Assembly: GCA_029237695.1 (NCBI GenBank)
Contig: CM055266.1
Location: forward strand, 118,085,581-118,149,580
Direction: 5' to 3'
DNA from: Conchocele bisecta
Taxonomy: Eukaryota > Mollusca > Bivalvia > Lucinida > Thyasiridae
DNA length: 64,000 nt
Shown here: piece by piece, positions 54,095-64,000 of the stretch
How the letters are laid out: each line of letters begins with the position of its first letter
Position numbering within the stretch: the stretch's first letter is position 1
Made by a program: the position numbers and the translations under genes
Notes under the pieces: model-generated
What the model was told of the DNA's origin: nothing
Database searches by the model: none
The model's input: the letters and a program-made list of their open reading frames with translations, nothing else

Positions 54095-54492
54095 TGGAAG
54101 CGTCCTGGTGCCAATGAAGTATTTGTATCTCCTAATTGGATAGCAACTAATCAGGACCTATTATCTCCTAATTAGGACTTAGTATCTCCTAATTATGAGT
54201 TAGTATCTCCTAATTATGACTTACGATCTCCTAATTAGGAATTACTATATGTGTCAATGCTAAAAAAATCTCATTAGTGTCTCCTAATTAGGAGACACTA
54301 ACTCATTAGTGTCTCCTAATTAGGAGACACTAAGTCCTAATTAGGAGATAATAACTCCCATTTATGACTTAGTATCGTATCTCCTAATCAGGAGTTACTA
54401 TCTACTAATTAGGAGTTAGTATCTCAATTAGGAGATAGTATCTCCTAATTAGGAGTTACATATATTTTACCATTGGCATCAGGATGCTTCCA
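54095..54492. mobile_element. TA-flanked element with TCTCCTAATTAGGA array
   Basis: Ends TGGAAGCGTCCTGGTGCCAA and complementary TTGGCATCAGGATGCTTCCA, flanked by TA (54,093-54,094 and 54,493-54,494). The whole interior is a tandem series of about 18-20 bp units built on the palindrome CTCCTAATTAGGAG. Ends and layout match the larger element at 56,640. Confidence 0.85.
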
Positions 54493-54639
54493 TACACAAC
54501 AGCAGCATTTGGAGTAAAACGGTATTGCTTTCATCAGCAATAGAATAGAACATTACTATCTCGGTTGAACAGAAATACAGTTACAACAAAATATTGATTG
54601 TGACAATCTTGTCAACAGCTATTGTCAGTTTAGGTCGGG

Positions 54640-55660
54640 TTAACGAGGTCGAATCCCATGAAGTGATGGAACTTTAGGCAGAGCTGGCAGAAGTTGTCTA
54701 CGTAGTGCCGTAGTCTTGTCCTTCTTTGGTTCTCGGTCAATCTCGCACATTTCATCGTCTCCTGTAAAATACAGACATGTACAGCCAAATGAAACACCAT
54801 CTATGTTCTGGTCTACCAATACCAGACAATATGTTACGGCTAATACATAACATAAAATAAGAGTGCCGTAGGTCATAATATACGCTCGTCGAGGCATAGA
54901 CAGTAAACGAGGGGAGATAACACGCTGGACAAAAATAAGAAACTCAATAGGGTTCTTTTTCTTGCCATAATAAACAAGTAGAAATTGTGATCACGAGGAA
55001 AAAGATACAGACGCGAAAATTAAAAATAGTCATTAAGCGCGGAAATAGCTCATTATTTTGTTTTGGAAAATCGATCAATTCCCTCTTGCATATGTATACC
55101 GAAGCATAACTTGCGTTATTGCATGGAAAATGACATAGAAGGCGAACGTAAAAAATAGCCACCAAGGGGACATACATAATTCGATAGTTTTGAAATGTGA
55201 TTCTTCGTATCGAGCCAGTGCCGTCGTTAAATCCAAGCAAACAAGCGAGAAAAAATCTCTCTGATATGCATACATACACGGTGAAAATACATGAGAAATA
55301 TAGAATGCGGCTCATCATGTATCGGATGGATAAAAATGATCCCCACATTCAAATTTCCATATCTCATATATACAGTACGCATAATATCTGAATATAGTTT
55401 CTCACAGTATCAATGCATCCAATTATCTCCGACATCTAAAAGTTTCAACTCTATACTTTTAATATTATAAAATAAATAGTCATGATCCAAAAATATACAA
55501 ATGCCGGAATTCATTGAACACAAACAAAATGAAAAATCATCAAAGTAAACCAGCATGTTAACTTTTTATTGAAAATTAAAATTTCTCTGATGTAGAAGTG
55601 CTAAAATATACAAAGTTGCATACCAGATATTGAGCAATATTACATGCTACTTAGAGGTTT
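54640..55660. other. AT-rich stretch with hydrophobic minus-strand open frames
   Basis: Minus-strand frames at 54,640-54,897 (MPRRAYIMTYGTLILCYVLA start) and 54,944-55,348 (134 codons, hydrophobic) are longer than average for this composition. The first could be a signal-anchor exon and has a TTTACAG before GAGACG. No domain, conserved motif or G+C rise supports either, so they are not called as genes. Confidence 0.3.
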
Positions 55661-56112
55661 ACCGTGATTATGGAGGGATTTATATCTTTGAAGGAAATAT
55701 TTACTCCAATACGTTCGCAAGACGTAATTGACGTCGCATTTGACGTCATTTCCGGCGAAGAAAGAATTAATATGCTAATGTCAAAATTGACAATTGTGAC
55801 AACTAACTATAAGCTGGTCTTACAGCAAATTTCACTTTTTTTTCGAAGAGCCTGTAATTTATTCCACTATCATTTTGAAATACCGGATTTTTTTCCCTTG
55901 ACATCTGTAAATCCGACAAAGAAACTCGTGCTCCGCACACGACTAGAAGAGATCCAATTTAATCTGCACATCCAAGTATTCTAATCAGAATCTGCATTGT
56001 TCGCCACTCAGTCTCAGACGGTGGAATTAAGCCATTCATCTCTGACGTGGTTATATATTAACAAATATGTTTTTTTCGAAGGTCATTGGACTTTGCGACT
56101 ACTGTAGACGCA

Positions 56113-56230
56113 GTGTATCATGTTAAAACGTAACGTCAAAACGCGAGAAAACACCTCATTGTATAACTATTCATGCGCACATCACAATTCATTGATTATA
56201 ATCTCAAAAATAGATTAAATGTGCATATAT
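56113..56230. repeat. Dispersed repeat, partner of 1,025-1,135
   Basis: Reverse complement of the block at 1,025-1,135. Confidence 0.6.
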
Positions 56231-56257
56231 ATCCCGCCGTGGAAGTGTAATAAATAG

Positions 56258-56400
56258 GATATTCCATTGTACATGTTTGAATAGCGGGAAATAATACACT
56301 CGTGTCCGTCGGCGTCCGTGCAAGCCACTCGTTGCTTACGTGGAAGCCGACGCACACTCGTGTATTATTTCCCGCTATTCAAAATGTACGATGGAATACC
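56258..56400. mobile_element. Hairpin MITE with about 50-bp TIRs
   Basis: GGATATTCCATTGTACATG, AATAGCGGGAAATAATACAC and GTGTCCGTCGGC face their near-exact complements, leaving a loop of about 30 bases. Confidence 0.8.
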
Positions 56401-56639
56401 CTCTATGTGTACAATCTAATAGAGCAATATTATATACCACTTTTAATATACAGTTTTCTGTCCTGGTCAATTTAAACCAGTATTTGACTATCCGGACGTA
56501 TCTATTAATGTACAGTGGATATCGACATAGTTCACCATAAACTCCCACATTAATAGTTGATAATTCCACACCAAGAATTGTTTTACAAAACTTAAAATTC
56601 GTTCTACTTCTTTTGATTTCGTATTCCCCCACACTTCTA

Positions 56640-58743
56640 TGGAACGCCAAATCTACATAAACTCAAATATATATTGCTAGCTCTAAATATTTGGAGCTAT
56701 CAATAAATATTTGAGAGCTCTCGAAATCATTTGGAGAGCTCTCGAAATCAATTAATGATATCTCGAAATCATTTAGAGAGCTCTCGAAATCATTGTAGCG
56801 AGCATTATATAACTTGATTTGGAGAGCTCTCTAAATCATTTGGAGCTATCTCTAAATCATTTGGAGAGCTCTCGAAATCATTTGGAGAGCTCTCGAATTC
56901 ATTTGGAGATATCTCAAATTGATTTAGAGAGGGCATTATAAACTTCATTTGATGCTAGCTCCAAATACCACTCCACGTGGGAACTGGAGGAAAAAAACAA
57001 TACGCGCTCCCTTCCCGCGCTTTTAACTTGAAAATCTCTGAACGCATGTGCACCGAGCCTATTAAAAACTTCGTAACCTTCAATATGGAGTATATGGATG
57101 GAGTAAAAAAAAATATTTAGCTTATTTCTTTTTCATTTATTGATGCTTTTAGGCATATTTAATTTATTTATAGACCTCGGTCCGTTACTTCAACCTGTGT
57201 TGTAAACATGCTCGACATGTGTATTCACTACTACACGTGTGACTGGCGACTTCCGGTCTAGGTAAAGTTGCGCTAAATTTGGGATGGCACGATTTACCCA
57301 AATCTACCCAAATCTTCATGTAATTACTATATTTGTTAATAAATAAAGCTATACATATTATAATAATGATGTTTGGACTGTACTTACATAATATCTGTCA
57401 TTAATTTGCTTATACCAGGGCCTTTTTTAATGTTTTGATGCAAAATGGAAATATTTGTACATGAAATAAAGGGAGAATACCGCGATTAACTTATGCTAGG
57501 AAGCCAATGAACATAATGCACTTTATAATGGCTAAATGGGAATGATGATTTTTAATTGAAATACTCATAAAAACATTAGAACCTCTCTAATGTTGACATC
57601 CAAGGAGACAGTGTGTGAAAACTGTTATGTCAACTAGTATAATTATATATTTATATACGGTAGTAATATATAATTTAAATATACAAACTACTAATATTTT
57701 AAAACTAATACTGCATTACTATGTATATGCGGCTGTGACTGGATAAATGGGGCTTATCGAAATTGTGACCAGTGTAGGTTCTGATTAAATAGATCCCTTC
57801 TGTAGCCTGGTAACGACCTACATTGCTAGTTCGAAGCATTACTGGGGGTTTCATTTATGGAATGACGAATGTTGCAGATGCTGATCAGACTGCGGATGCA
57901 CATGCTGATCTGGATCTACACTGGTCGCAAAACCCATAAACCACATTTCTCCAGTCACAACCACAGTATGTGCGATATACACTCATGGTCGATGATAACT
58001 TAAAGTTAGACAACTGAGACATAATTAATGAGTCTCGGTAGTCTCCCTTTATAATAATGCTATATTAATCGTTTTCCCGCAGAAATATGTGCTTTATTCT
58101 TCATATGTTTCGGTAAAAATTGTGTTATTATATGATATACTAATGATATACTAATGATATATTGTAGAAAAAGTATATAATATAATCATAAATGTTATTT
58201 TTAATGAAGATTTGGGTATATTTGGGTAAATCGCGCTACGTAATTCAATGCGTAATTCAATAATTCAGGGAGACATCGTTTTCATAGTTTCAAGCGATTT
58301 AATACTAGTTCCAAATAAGATATATATTGCTAGCTCGAAATGATTTTGAGAGCTCTCCAAATGATTTCAAGAGCTCTCAAAATGATCTAGAGATAGCTCC
58401 CAATGATTTAGAGAGCTCTCCAAATCAAAGTTATATAATGCTCGCTACAAATGATTTCGAGATATCATTAATTGATTTCGAGAGCTCTCCAAATGATTTC
58501 GAGAGCTCTCCAAATGATTTAGAGATAGCTCCAAGCTCCAAATCAAATGTTATATAATGCTCGCTCCAAATGATTTCGAGAGCTCTCCAAATGATTTCGA
58601 GATATCACTAATTGATTTCGAGAGCTCTCCAAATGATTTCGAGAGCTCTCCAAATATTTATTGCTAGCTCCAAATATTTGTTGCTAGCTCTAAATATTTA
58701 GAGCTAGAATATATATTTGAGTTTATGTAGATTTGGCGTTCCA
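56640..58743. mobile_element. 2.1-kb TA-flanked element with inverted arrays of GAGAGCTCTC palindromes
   Basis: TIRs of about 58 bp (TGGAACGCCAAATCTACATA, AACTCAAATATATATT) with one indel and one mismatch, flanked by TA (56,638-56,639 and 58,744-58,745). Inside each TIR is an array of about 21-bp units alternating GAGAGCTCTC or GGAGCTATC palindromes with GAAATCATTT: 56,690-56,960 and, inverted, 58,320-58,680. The middle (56,960-58,320) has no recognisable transposase; 57,728-57,965 is an inserted TGTGGCTG MITE. TA duplication suggests a Tc1/mariner-type mobiliser. Confidence 0.88.
57728..57965. mobile_element. TGTGGCTG palindromic MITE
   Basis: Left TGCGGCTGTGACTGGATAAA, right CATTTCTCCAGTCACAACC, with the usual GATCAGACTGCGGATGCACA interior. 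Confidence 0.75.
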
Positions 58744-58869
58744 TATACACTTCACACCATATGAAAGGATGGTCGACACAAACGCATCGACACTTACAAG
58801 ATCTCCAGCCAGCAATACTAATTATACTAAAGAAATACGGAATACTAGTATAGCATATTTATCAGAATT

Positions 58870-59060
58870 TAACAGCCGGACCCCCTAGACACCCCCACCC
58901 CCTGTATCCGCGCCTAAAACTGTGACATTTTCATGCAAATTACCTGTATATTAATGCATTTCAAGATTTGTTGAGATTACTGTTTGAAAAATAGCGGACC
59001 TTGGCGAATTTAGGGGGGTGCGTACGCACCCGTCGCACGCACCCCCCCCCCCCCCCCCCA
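58870..59060. repeat. C-rich tracts
   Basis: A C-rich stretch near 58,877-58,900 and an uninterrupted C run of about 19 at 59,041-59,059. Confidence 0.7.
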
Positions 59061-59296
59061 CCTCTGTAAGGCAGACCACATGTATAGACATAGTACGGAA
59101 AATCGAATCTCACCTTGGATTCTAATACATACATATTATGCTGAAAAGGCTGGCACGCATGCGCAACATCAAACATGTTTTATGCGATCGCTCTAAGTAG
59201 AGATGAGTGGCATCTCGTCAAGAAACTTGTGCATTTTTCGACGTGAATATGTTATGCCTGTGTGATGTGCAGCACCAGTGCTTATATCTCAAATTA

Positions 59297-62200
59297 GTCC
59301 ATTTGAAAATTTCGGAACCTAAAAATTGTGTTTACTATAAACTTTTATTGTTGATTTGTACTCAGAAGGGGTCCTACAACAAATTCAGCTTGGTTGCCAA
59401 AACGGCAACTTTGGGCAACTTCCGTAATTTGCATAAATACAAGATGGCCGCCAAATGATAGAGAAATGATTGTAGAAGCAATATGTATGTGAAAGTGCAT
59501 GTAAAACTGATAGAAGTAGTAATTATTCAACAAATGCAAATTTGGATAAATCCAAGATGGCCGCCATATGTTTTAGAAATACATGATGTCCGATATATAG
59601 TGTATTGAGGAAGCAATATATATTGTGAAAGTACATGTATAGATGATAGATGCAGTAACTGATAATTTAAGGAATGTAGGTATATCAACTGCAAGTTAAT
59701 CCCAATTGGCATAAGCTCAAGATGGCCACCAAATGTTATAGAAATACATTATTTCCAATATATAGTGTATTGCAGAAGCAATATGTATGTGAAAACATAT
59801 GTAAAGATAACGATAACCGGTGCAGTAACTGATAATGTACGGGATGTATTCACAACGATATGCATAATTTCAAGATGGCCGCCATTTCTTAAGATTTTCA
59901 TTTTTGTGTGTGCATAAACTGCCACCTGCGTACTATCCATGTACGCATCACCTGCCTACATAGAAATATTGGGTTCCCAATGTGTCCATGTGGATATTGT
60001 ATAATAGGTATGCATGCAGGACGTTTAAATTATTAGGTCAGGTATCACGGAAGCGGAGTTGTGTACTGGATGTTGCAAAGGCATGGCCCTGCTCATCTTT
60101 GAATCTGAGAGAGGGCGGCCAAGACGAGCAATTGTGCCCTGCCATATTCACCTTGTACTGGCTGCAGTTTCAAGTCTTATAATCAACAAGAACTGCAGAG
60201 AAATGAAACCACAGGAGTGACACTAATGGATTGTTACTTGCTAGTCTGAGTTAATACCATTGCTACCCTAATAAACTATCACACCGTATGCTGTCCACCA
60301 AGTCGTCATACAGGTAGTCAGGGTCATCAAGACGATACTCAACATCCTCATTAACTTCACATTCCTCTTCACCTTCCTCTGCATGTTCTCCAAGTGCACC
60401 ATATTGATCTACATTGCTAGGCCATTCCATTCCAAGCGCACCCTCCTGCCCATTGATACCTCCTTGTTCCCAGCCAGAGCAGCTACAGTATGATGTACAT
60501 GAAATATGTTTCATGTGGCAGCTATACAACCCAGTGCTGCACTACTTACACTTACCATGCACCCTACTCTGAGCGTGAATCACATAACTCAGATGTGATG
60601 GAGTTGTGTCACCCTTGCCAATGGTAGGAACGTGGACGCCATCCCGGATCTCCCATCCGAAATGAGTGATGTCTGCTGCCTCATCAGGCAGTGCTTGCTG
60701 ATCTGCCGCTTTCCATGTAGCATGACATGCAGATGGGCCCGCTGCACATGCAATGACATATTGGTGGATGTTAGAGGAAGAGTCTTGGCTTTAGGACATT
60801 TCATTTTCTTTGTAAAGAGTGTTGACTCCATGGATGACACCGGTGGTTGACCATACATAGCTATGAAGAATTTCATTGCCAGCTTCATCAAGACAGGCTG
60901 TGTAGCAGCCATCTCGCCAGACAAACATGCAAAGTCACCTGCCAGAAATGTGTTTAGCGCACTGGTCGTGCCTTTGGCATACACATATAATGTCATATCA
61001 CATCCACTGACGGCATGCATGCTCGGCAGCTCCAAACAAAGCCCCTAGGCCAACGCAGCTGGCGTTTATATATAACACAGTTCTATTCCAGCGCTCCATA
61101 TGCACATTGCTCCTCTCGATAAACCCAATATACCAGCAGGATGAATACGTCGGTGTCATCACTAAGGACGGCGATCACATGTTTTCCAGACTTTGCAGCC
61201 TGAAGGATAAACAAGACAATGGTGATGTCCGCCTCATCATGATCAAACACTCCATCCTCGTGGGTATCCATTGTTGTATTGCCATTCCTGATGTGTTGCC
61301 TTTGTGGAAACAACCATGTTCATCGATGATGGATAGAGGTACGGAACAGAGCTCGTAAGCGAAGAGAGGCACAGGTTCTATCATCTAGTTTATTGGCACG
61401 CTTTGTTGACATTGCCCTGCTTCTTGCGACCATTCATCATCTTGATATGACTGCCGATAGGGTCGTAGAACACTCTAGGAGACTGTCTGTATATTTGCTC
61501 TCCATTCTTTCCCCAATAGCAATCAAATCAGCCACATTGACTTCAGCTGAGGCTATCTTGCCGGTGACTGGATTGTACAGATGATCTTCTTGTAGGTGAG
61601 GGCCCTGATCATCTGCATATAGGACACGTCGGTACTCCAACTCCTCCATGTGATGTTTTTGCGAAGACTGTCCTGGTGCACCAGCAGAGCATATGTGGTC
61701 CACACAAATTGACATATGTACGGTGATGGGGACGGCATCAATCCACTCATAAACAGGATCAGCAGATAGTCATGCCCTTGTGAGCTCTGCTCGCCACACT
61801 TGTCACCATAAACGCCATTCCAGTATCCCCAATGGTAGGACAAACAAATGCAGCGGACTCAAAGGTTCGACTTGCTATGCTACTGCTATACAAGTCTCGA
61901 AAACACATGACACATGTCGCTTCACTTGCTATAACTATGCATTTCAGTTGCATGTTACTCCAAGAATCATAATAAAATGGTCACATGTATACATGATAGA
62001 TACTATATACTAATGGGGTCGGTCATTGGGGTGCATACCTGTTCATCAGAACTAACAGCAAAAAACAACAAGAAATTTGTGAAATAAAACACGCGTGGTA
62101 GGAACAACAATATCAGATATTATGTATTGTGACACTAAATGTCATATTTGTTATGAATTCGTGCCTTTTTATCGCGTTGTATCTAGTTATAGTTTATGTA

Positions 62201-62945
62201 CACATACAATTTGGTAGCTAAACTTTGTGCAGGCAGGTCTTAGACTATGCACATTGCATTGATCAAGGGTTGGTTCAGTGGAGGCATCACTTCTTGCTCA
62301 CCCCACCCGAAACAATGTGCTCCAAATGCTCCAAAACATGGACAAAGCAGGACATTAGACAAATTGGTAACCCAAGATTTCTGTGCAGGTACTAGTAAAT
62401 TGTACGTACATGGAAAGTACACTTTTGGCAACTTATTCTCAAAATTAATTATAATCTTGAAATTGCGGCCATCTTGCAATTATGCAAATTAGGTTCAACT
62501 TGCAGTTGATTGAAAAACATTCCTTAAATGATCAGTTACTGCATGCTACGTTTACATGTTTTTTAGCATACATATAGCTTCTGCAATGCAATATATATCG
62601 GAAATAATGTATTTCTATAGCATTTGGCGGCCATCTTGGATTTATGCAAATTGGGTTTAACTTGCAGTTGATGATAGTTAGTGCATCTATCATCTTTACA
62701 TGTACTTTCATAAAAATAGTGCTTCTACAATACGATATGTATTGGATATTATGTATTTATATAACATTTGGCGGCCATCTTGGATTTATGAAAATTACGG
62801 AAGTTGCCCAAAGTTGCCGTTTTGGCAACCAAGCTAAATTTGTTGTAGGACCCCATGAGAGTACAAATCAACAATAAAAGTTTATAGTAAACACAATTTC
62901 TAGGTTGTGTATTAAATGTATAGTAGCGTCAAATGGACTAAATAG
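59297..62945. mobile_element. Long-TIR DNA transposon carrying a broken nuclease-like gene
   Basis: The outer arms 59,297-59,470 and 62,775-62,945 are near-exact inverted repeats (TAGTCCATTTGA; GTTTACTATAAACTTTTATT; GCCAAAACGGCAACTTTGGG). Similarity continues inward as modules each ending AAGATGGCCGCCA (59,442; 59,554; 59,719; 59,871) or the complement (62,463; 62,625; 62,768), so each arm is about 500-650 bp. Outer similarity may extend further left than 59,297. The space between holds one minus-strand coding region and little else. A hAT-type MITE has landed just outside the right arm. Confidence 0.75.
60263..61850 (-). pseudogene. Transposon-borne protein with FEN1/PIN-like motifs, frameshifted
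   Basis: Several minus-strand fragments read as one protein in order: DHLYNPVTGKIASAEV near 61,560-61,600; PVPLFAYELCSVPLSIIDEH near 61,320-61,380; HDEAD (61,227-61,241); SDDTDVFILL (about 61,134-61,163); HAVSGCD (60,997-61,017); SMESTLFTKK; a Cys/His cluster CHMKHISCTSYCSC (about 60,480-60,520); and an acidic tail. At least two frameshifts lie between 61,020 and 61,083, and another near 61,230-61,330. I recall relatives of this protein as repeated, unnamed open frames in coral and mollusc genomes. The spacing of HxEAD, DDTD and SGCD recalls the acidic motifs of FEN1/XPG and PIN nucleases; that link is inference. The N-terminus is not defined. Confidence 0.65.
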
Positions 62946-62963
62946 ATCAATACCCCACTCAAG

Positions 62964-63148
62964 CACAGGTGGAAAACTCGGACCTAGGATCTGATAAATG
63001 GCTCATTTGTAAACCGTTACTCCACCCACCAATTTCTGTACAATAGACACAATAGGCTATACTGTATATTGTAAGGAAACGGATGGGTGTGGTAACGTTT
63101 TTCAAGTGAGCCATTTATTGGGTCCTAGGTCCGAGTCTTCCACCTGTG
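62964..63148. mobile_element. hAT-type MITE with 8-bp target duplication
   Basis: 185 bp with TIRs CACAGGTGGAAAACTCGGAC and complement, continuing imperfectly through AATGGCTCA and GTTAC. It is flanked by CACTCAAG at 62,956-62,963 and 63,149-63,156. An 8-bp duplication and CA-starting ends are typical of hAT elements. Confidence 0.92.
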
Positions 63149-63156
63149 CACTCAAG

Positions 63157-63906
63157 TTGCACATATGAGCAGGTTCGTTATATACATACACATTGTGTAT
63201 GAGGTATGCTCATGCAGTTGGTATACCAGCCTTATAGTTATAGGGCCCCGCCGGGAATCGGCAGTGTCCGTCCGTCCGTCCGTCTGTCATATTTCCATAT
63301 TAATACAATTACCCTCGCACTGATCGAAAACAGTTTCATGTGTGATAATTGGAACTAAGAAAACAAGCGACTCTACGTCGCCTACGGAGCGGCGGAGTGT
63401 TAGAACGCATGTAGTGTATGCTATACTGTTATGTAGTCTTGCATTTTGCTGTGTAACAAAACTGGGGTTGGTTCCAATTTTTTCGACAATTCCTTTGGCC
63501 GCCATCTTGGAATTAAAAATGACCGCCCTGAAATGATATATTTATTATTTATTATATACTTTCGTTTCCCATTGAAAGACAATTCAACGTGATATTTTTT
63601 CCATATTGCCGTCTCGTGAATTCATATTGGTCAGTGCCGGAACTATGACGCTTCACCTCGCAAAACAGTTCCTTCTAAATGACCTTTAATTTGCTTATTT
63701 TATTTATATTTTGTATAGTTTTTAACCGCATATACATATTATATTTAAAAATGGCCGCCCTGAAAGTGTAACCAATATATTGTATTATCCATATCTACAG
63801 TTCGAATGCAGGTCGTGACACAACTATACATTATATAATGAATGAATATGCCATCATATGGATTGCACCACGAGTGTTTTAGCAGAGAGTGGAAAGAACG
63901 TATTAA
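63157..63906. other. AT-rich stretch with a GTCC run and GGCCGCCATCTTGG
   Basis: A GTCCGTCCGTCCGTC run at about 63,267 follows GGGCCCCGCCGGGAATCGGC, which may be the head of another hairpin-headed repeat. GGCCGCCATCTTGG near 63,499 recalls the modules of the long-TIR transposon. No gene is seen. Confidence 0.4.
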
Positions 63907-64000
63907 CCCTTTCAGCAATGCATACATACAATAGGCTAACATGTGAAAACACTGTAGATCCAGACGAGCCGGCTCGTAATGAGCCGTCCCATCATGATCT
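63907..64000. mobile_element. TTAACCCTTTC MITE, cut by the window end
   Basis: TTAA (63,903-63,906) then CCCTTTCAGCAATGC and the GTAGATCCAGACGAGCCGG block shared with 38,053-38,289. Confidence 0.75.

Noticed and set aside
54944..55348. 134-codon hydrophobic minus-strand frame
   Set aside because: AT-rich codons, no motif and no splice or start context. Length alone is weak evidence.

Overview
The window is animal nuclear DNA, most likely from a bivalve mollusc. It is AT-rich and almost entirely non-coding. Short spliced exons with GT-AG junctions sit in a sea of hairpin MITEs, tRNA-derived SINEs, a LINE, satellite DNA and repeat-cored elements of the kind found in bivalves. The clade is inferred from repeat style and from the protease sequence; no species-specific marker was checked. 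No bacterial operon, rRNA or CRISPR array is visible.

The one clearly intact gene is a plus-strand cathepsin B. Its eight coding exons (21,140-41,266) join to a 337-codon preproenzyme with signal peptide, propeptide, catalytic Cys/His/Asn and the double-His occluding loop. Introns fill about 95% of the gene and are mostly mobile DNA. A diverged, truncated copy of coding exon 1 lies 3.2 kb upstream (17,925). Several splice sites sit within 20-60 bases of an element end. A weaker candidate is a minus-strand signal-anchor first exon at 14,154-14,327.

Layout: 1-0.73 kb, 3' part of a repeat element. 0.73-3.07 kb, sparse. 3.07-10.54 kb, a segment bounded by inverted repeats and filled with a threefold diverged duplication, SINEs and poly-C tracts. 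10.5-17.9 kb, repeats and the minus-strand candidate exons. 17.9-42 kb, the cathepsin B locus. 42-45 kb, MITEs and a 148-bp tandem repeat. 45.0-53.95 kb, a 97-bp satellite interrupted by a SINE, a PHD/endonuclease/reverse-transcriptase LINE and a 1.36-kb element. 54-58.7 kb, two TA-flanked elements with arrays of short palindromes. 59.3-62.95 kb, a long-TIR transposon with a broken gene whose motifs recall FEN1/PIN-type nucleases. 62.96-63.15 kb, a hAT-type MITE. 63.9 kb to the end, the start of a TTAA-flanked MITE.

The most unusual theme is a group of elements that share one build: insertion after T(2-5)A, a hairpin at the 5' end, tandem repeats of about 145-200 bp in the core, and usually a small 3' hairpin followed by TTTCTAG or TTTCTTG. 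Several are nested in one another or in MITEs, so the window itself contains the empty-site comparisons.
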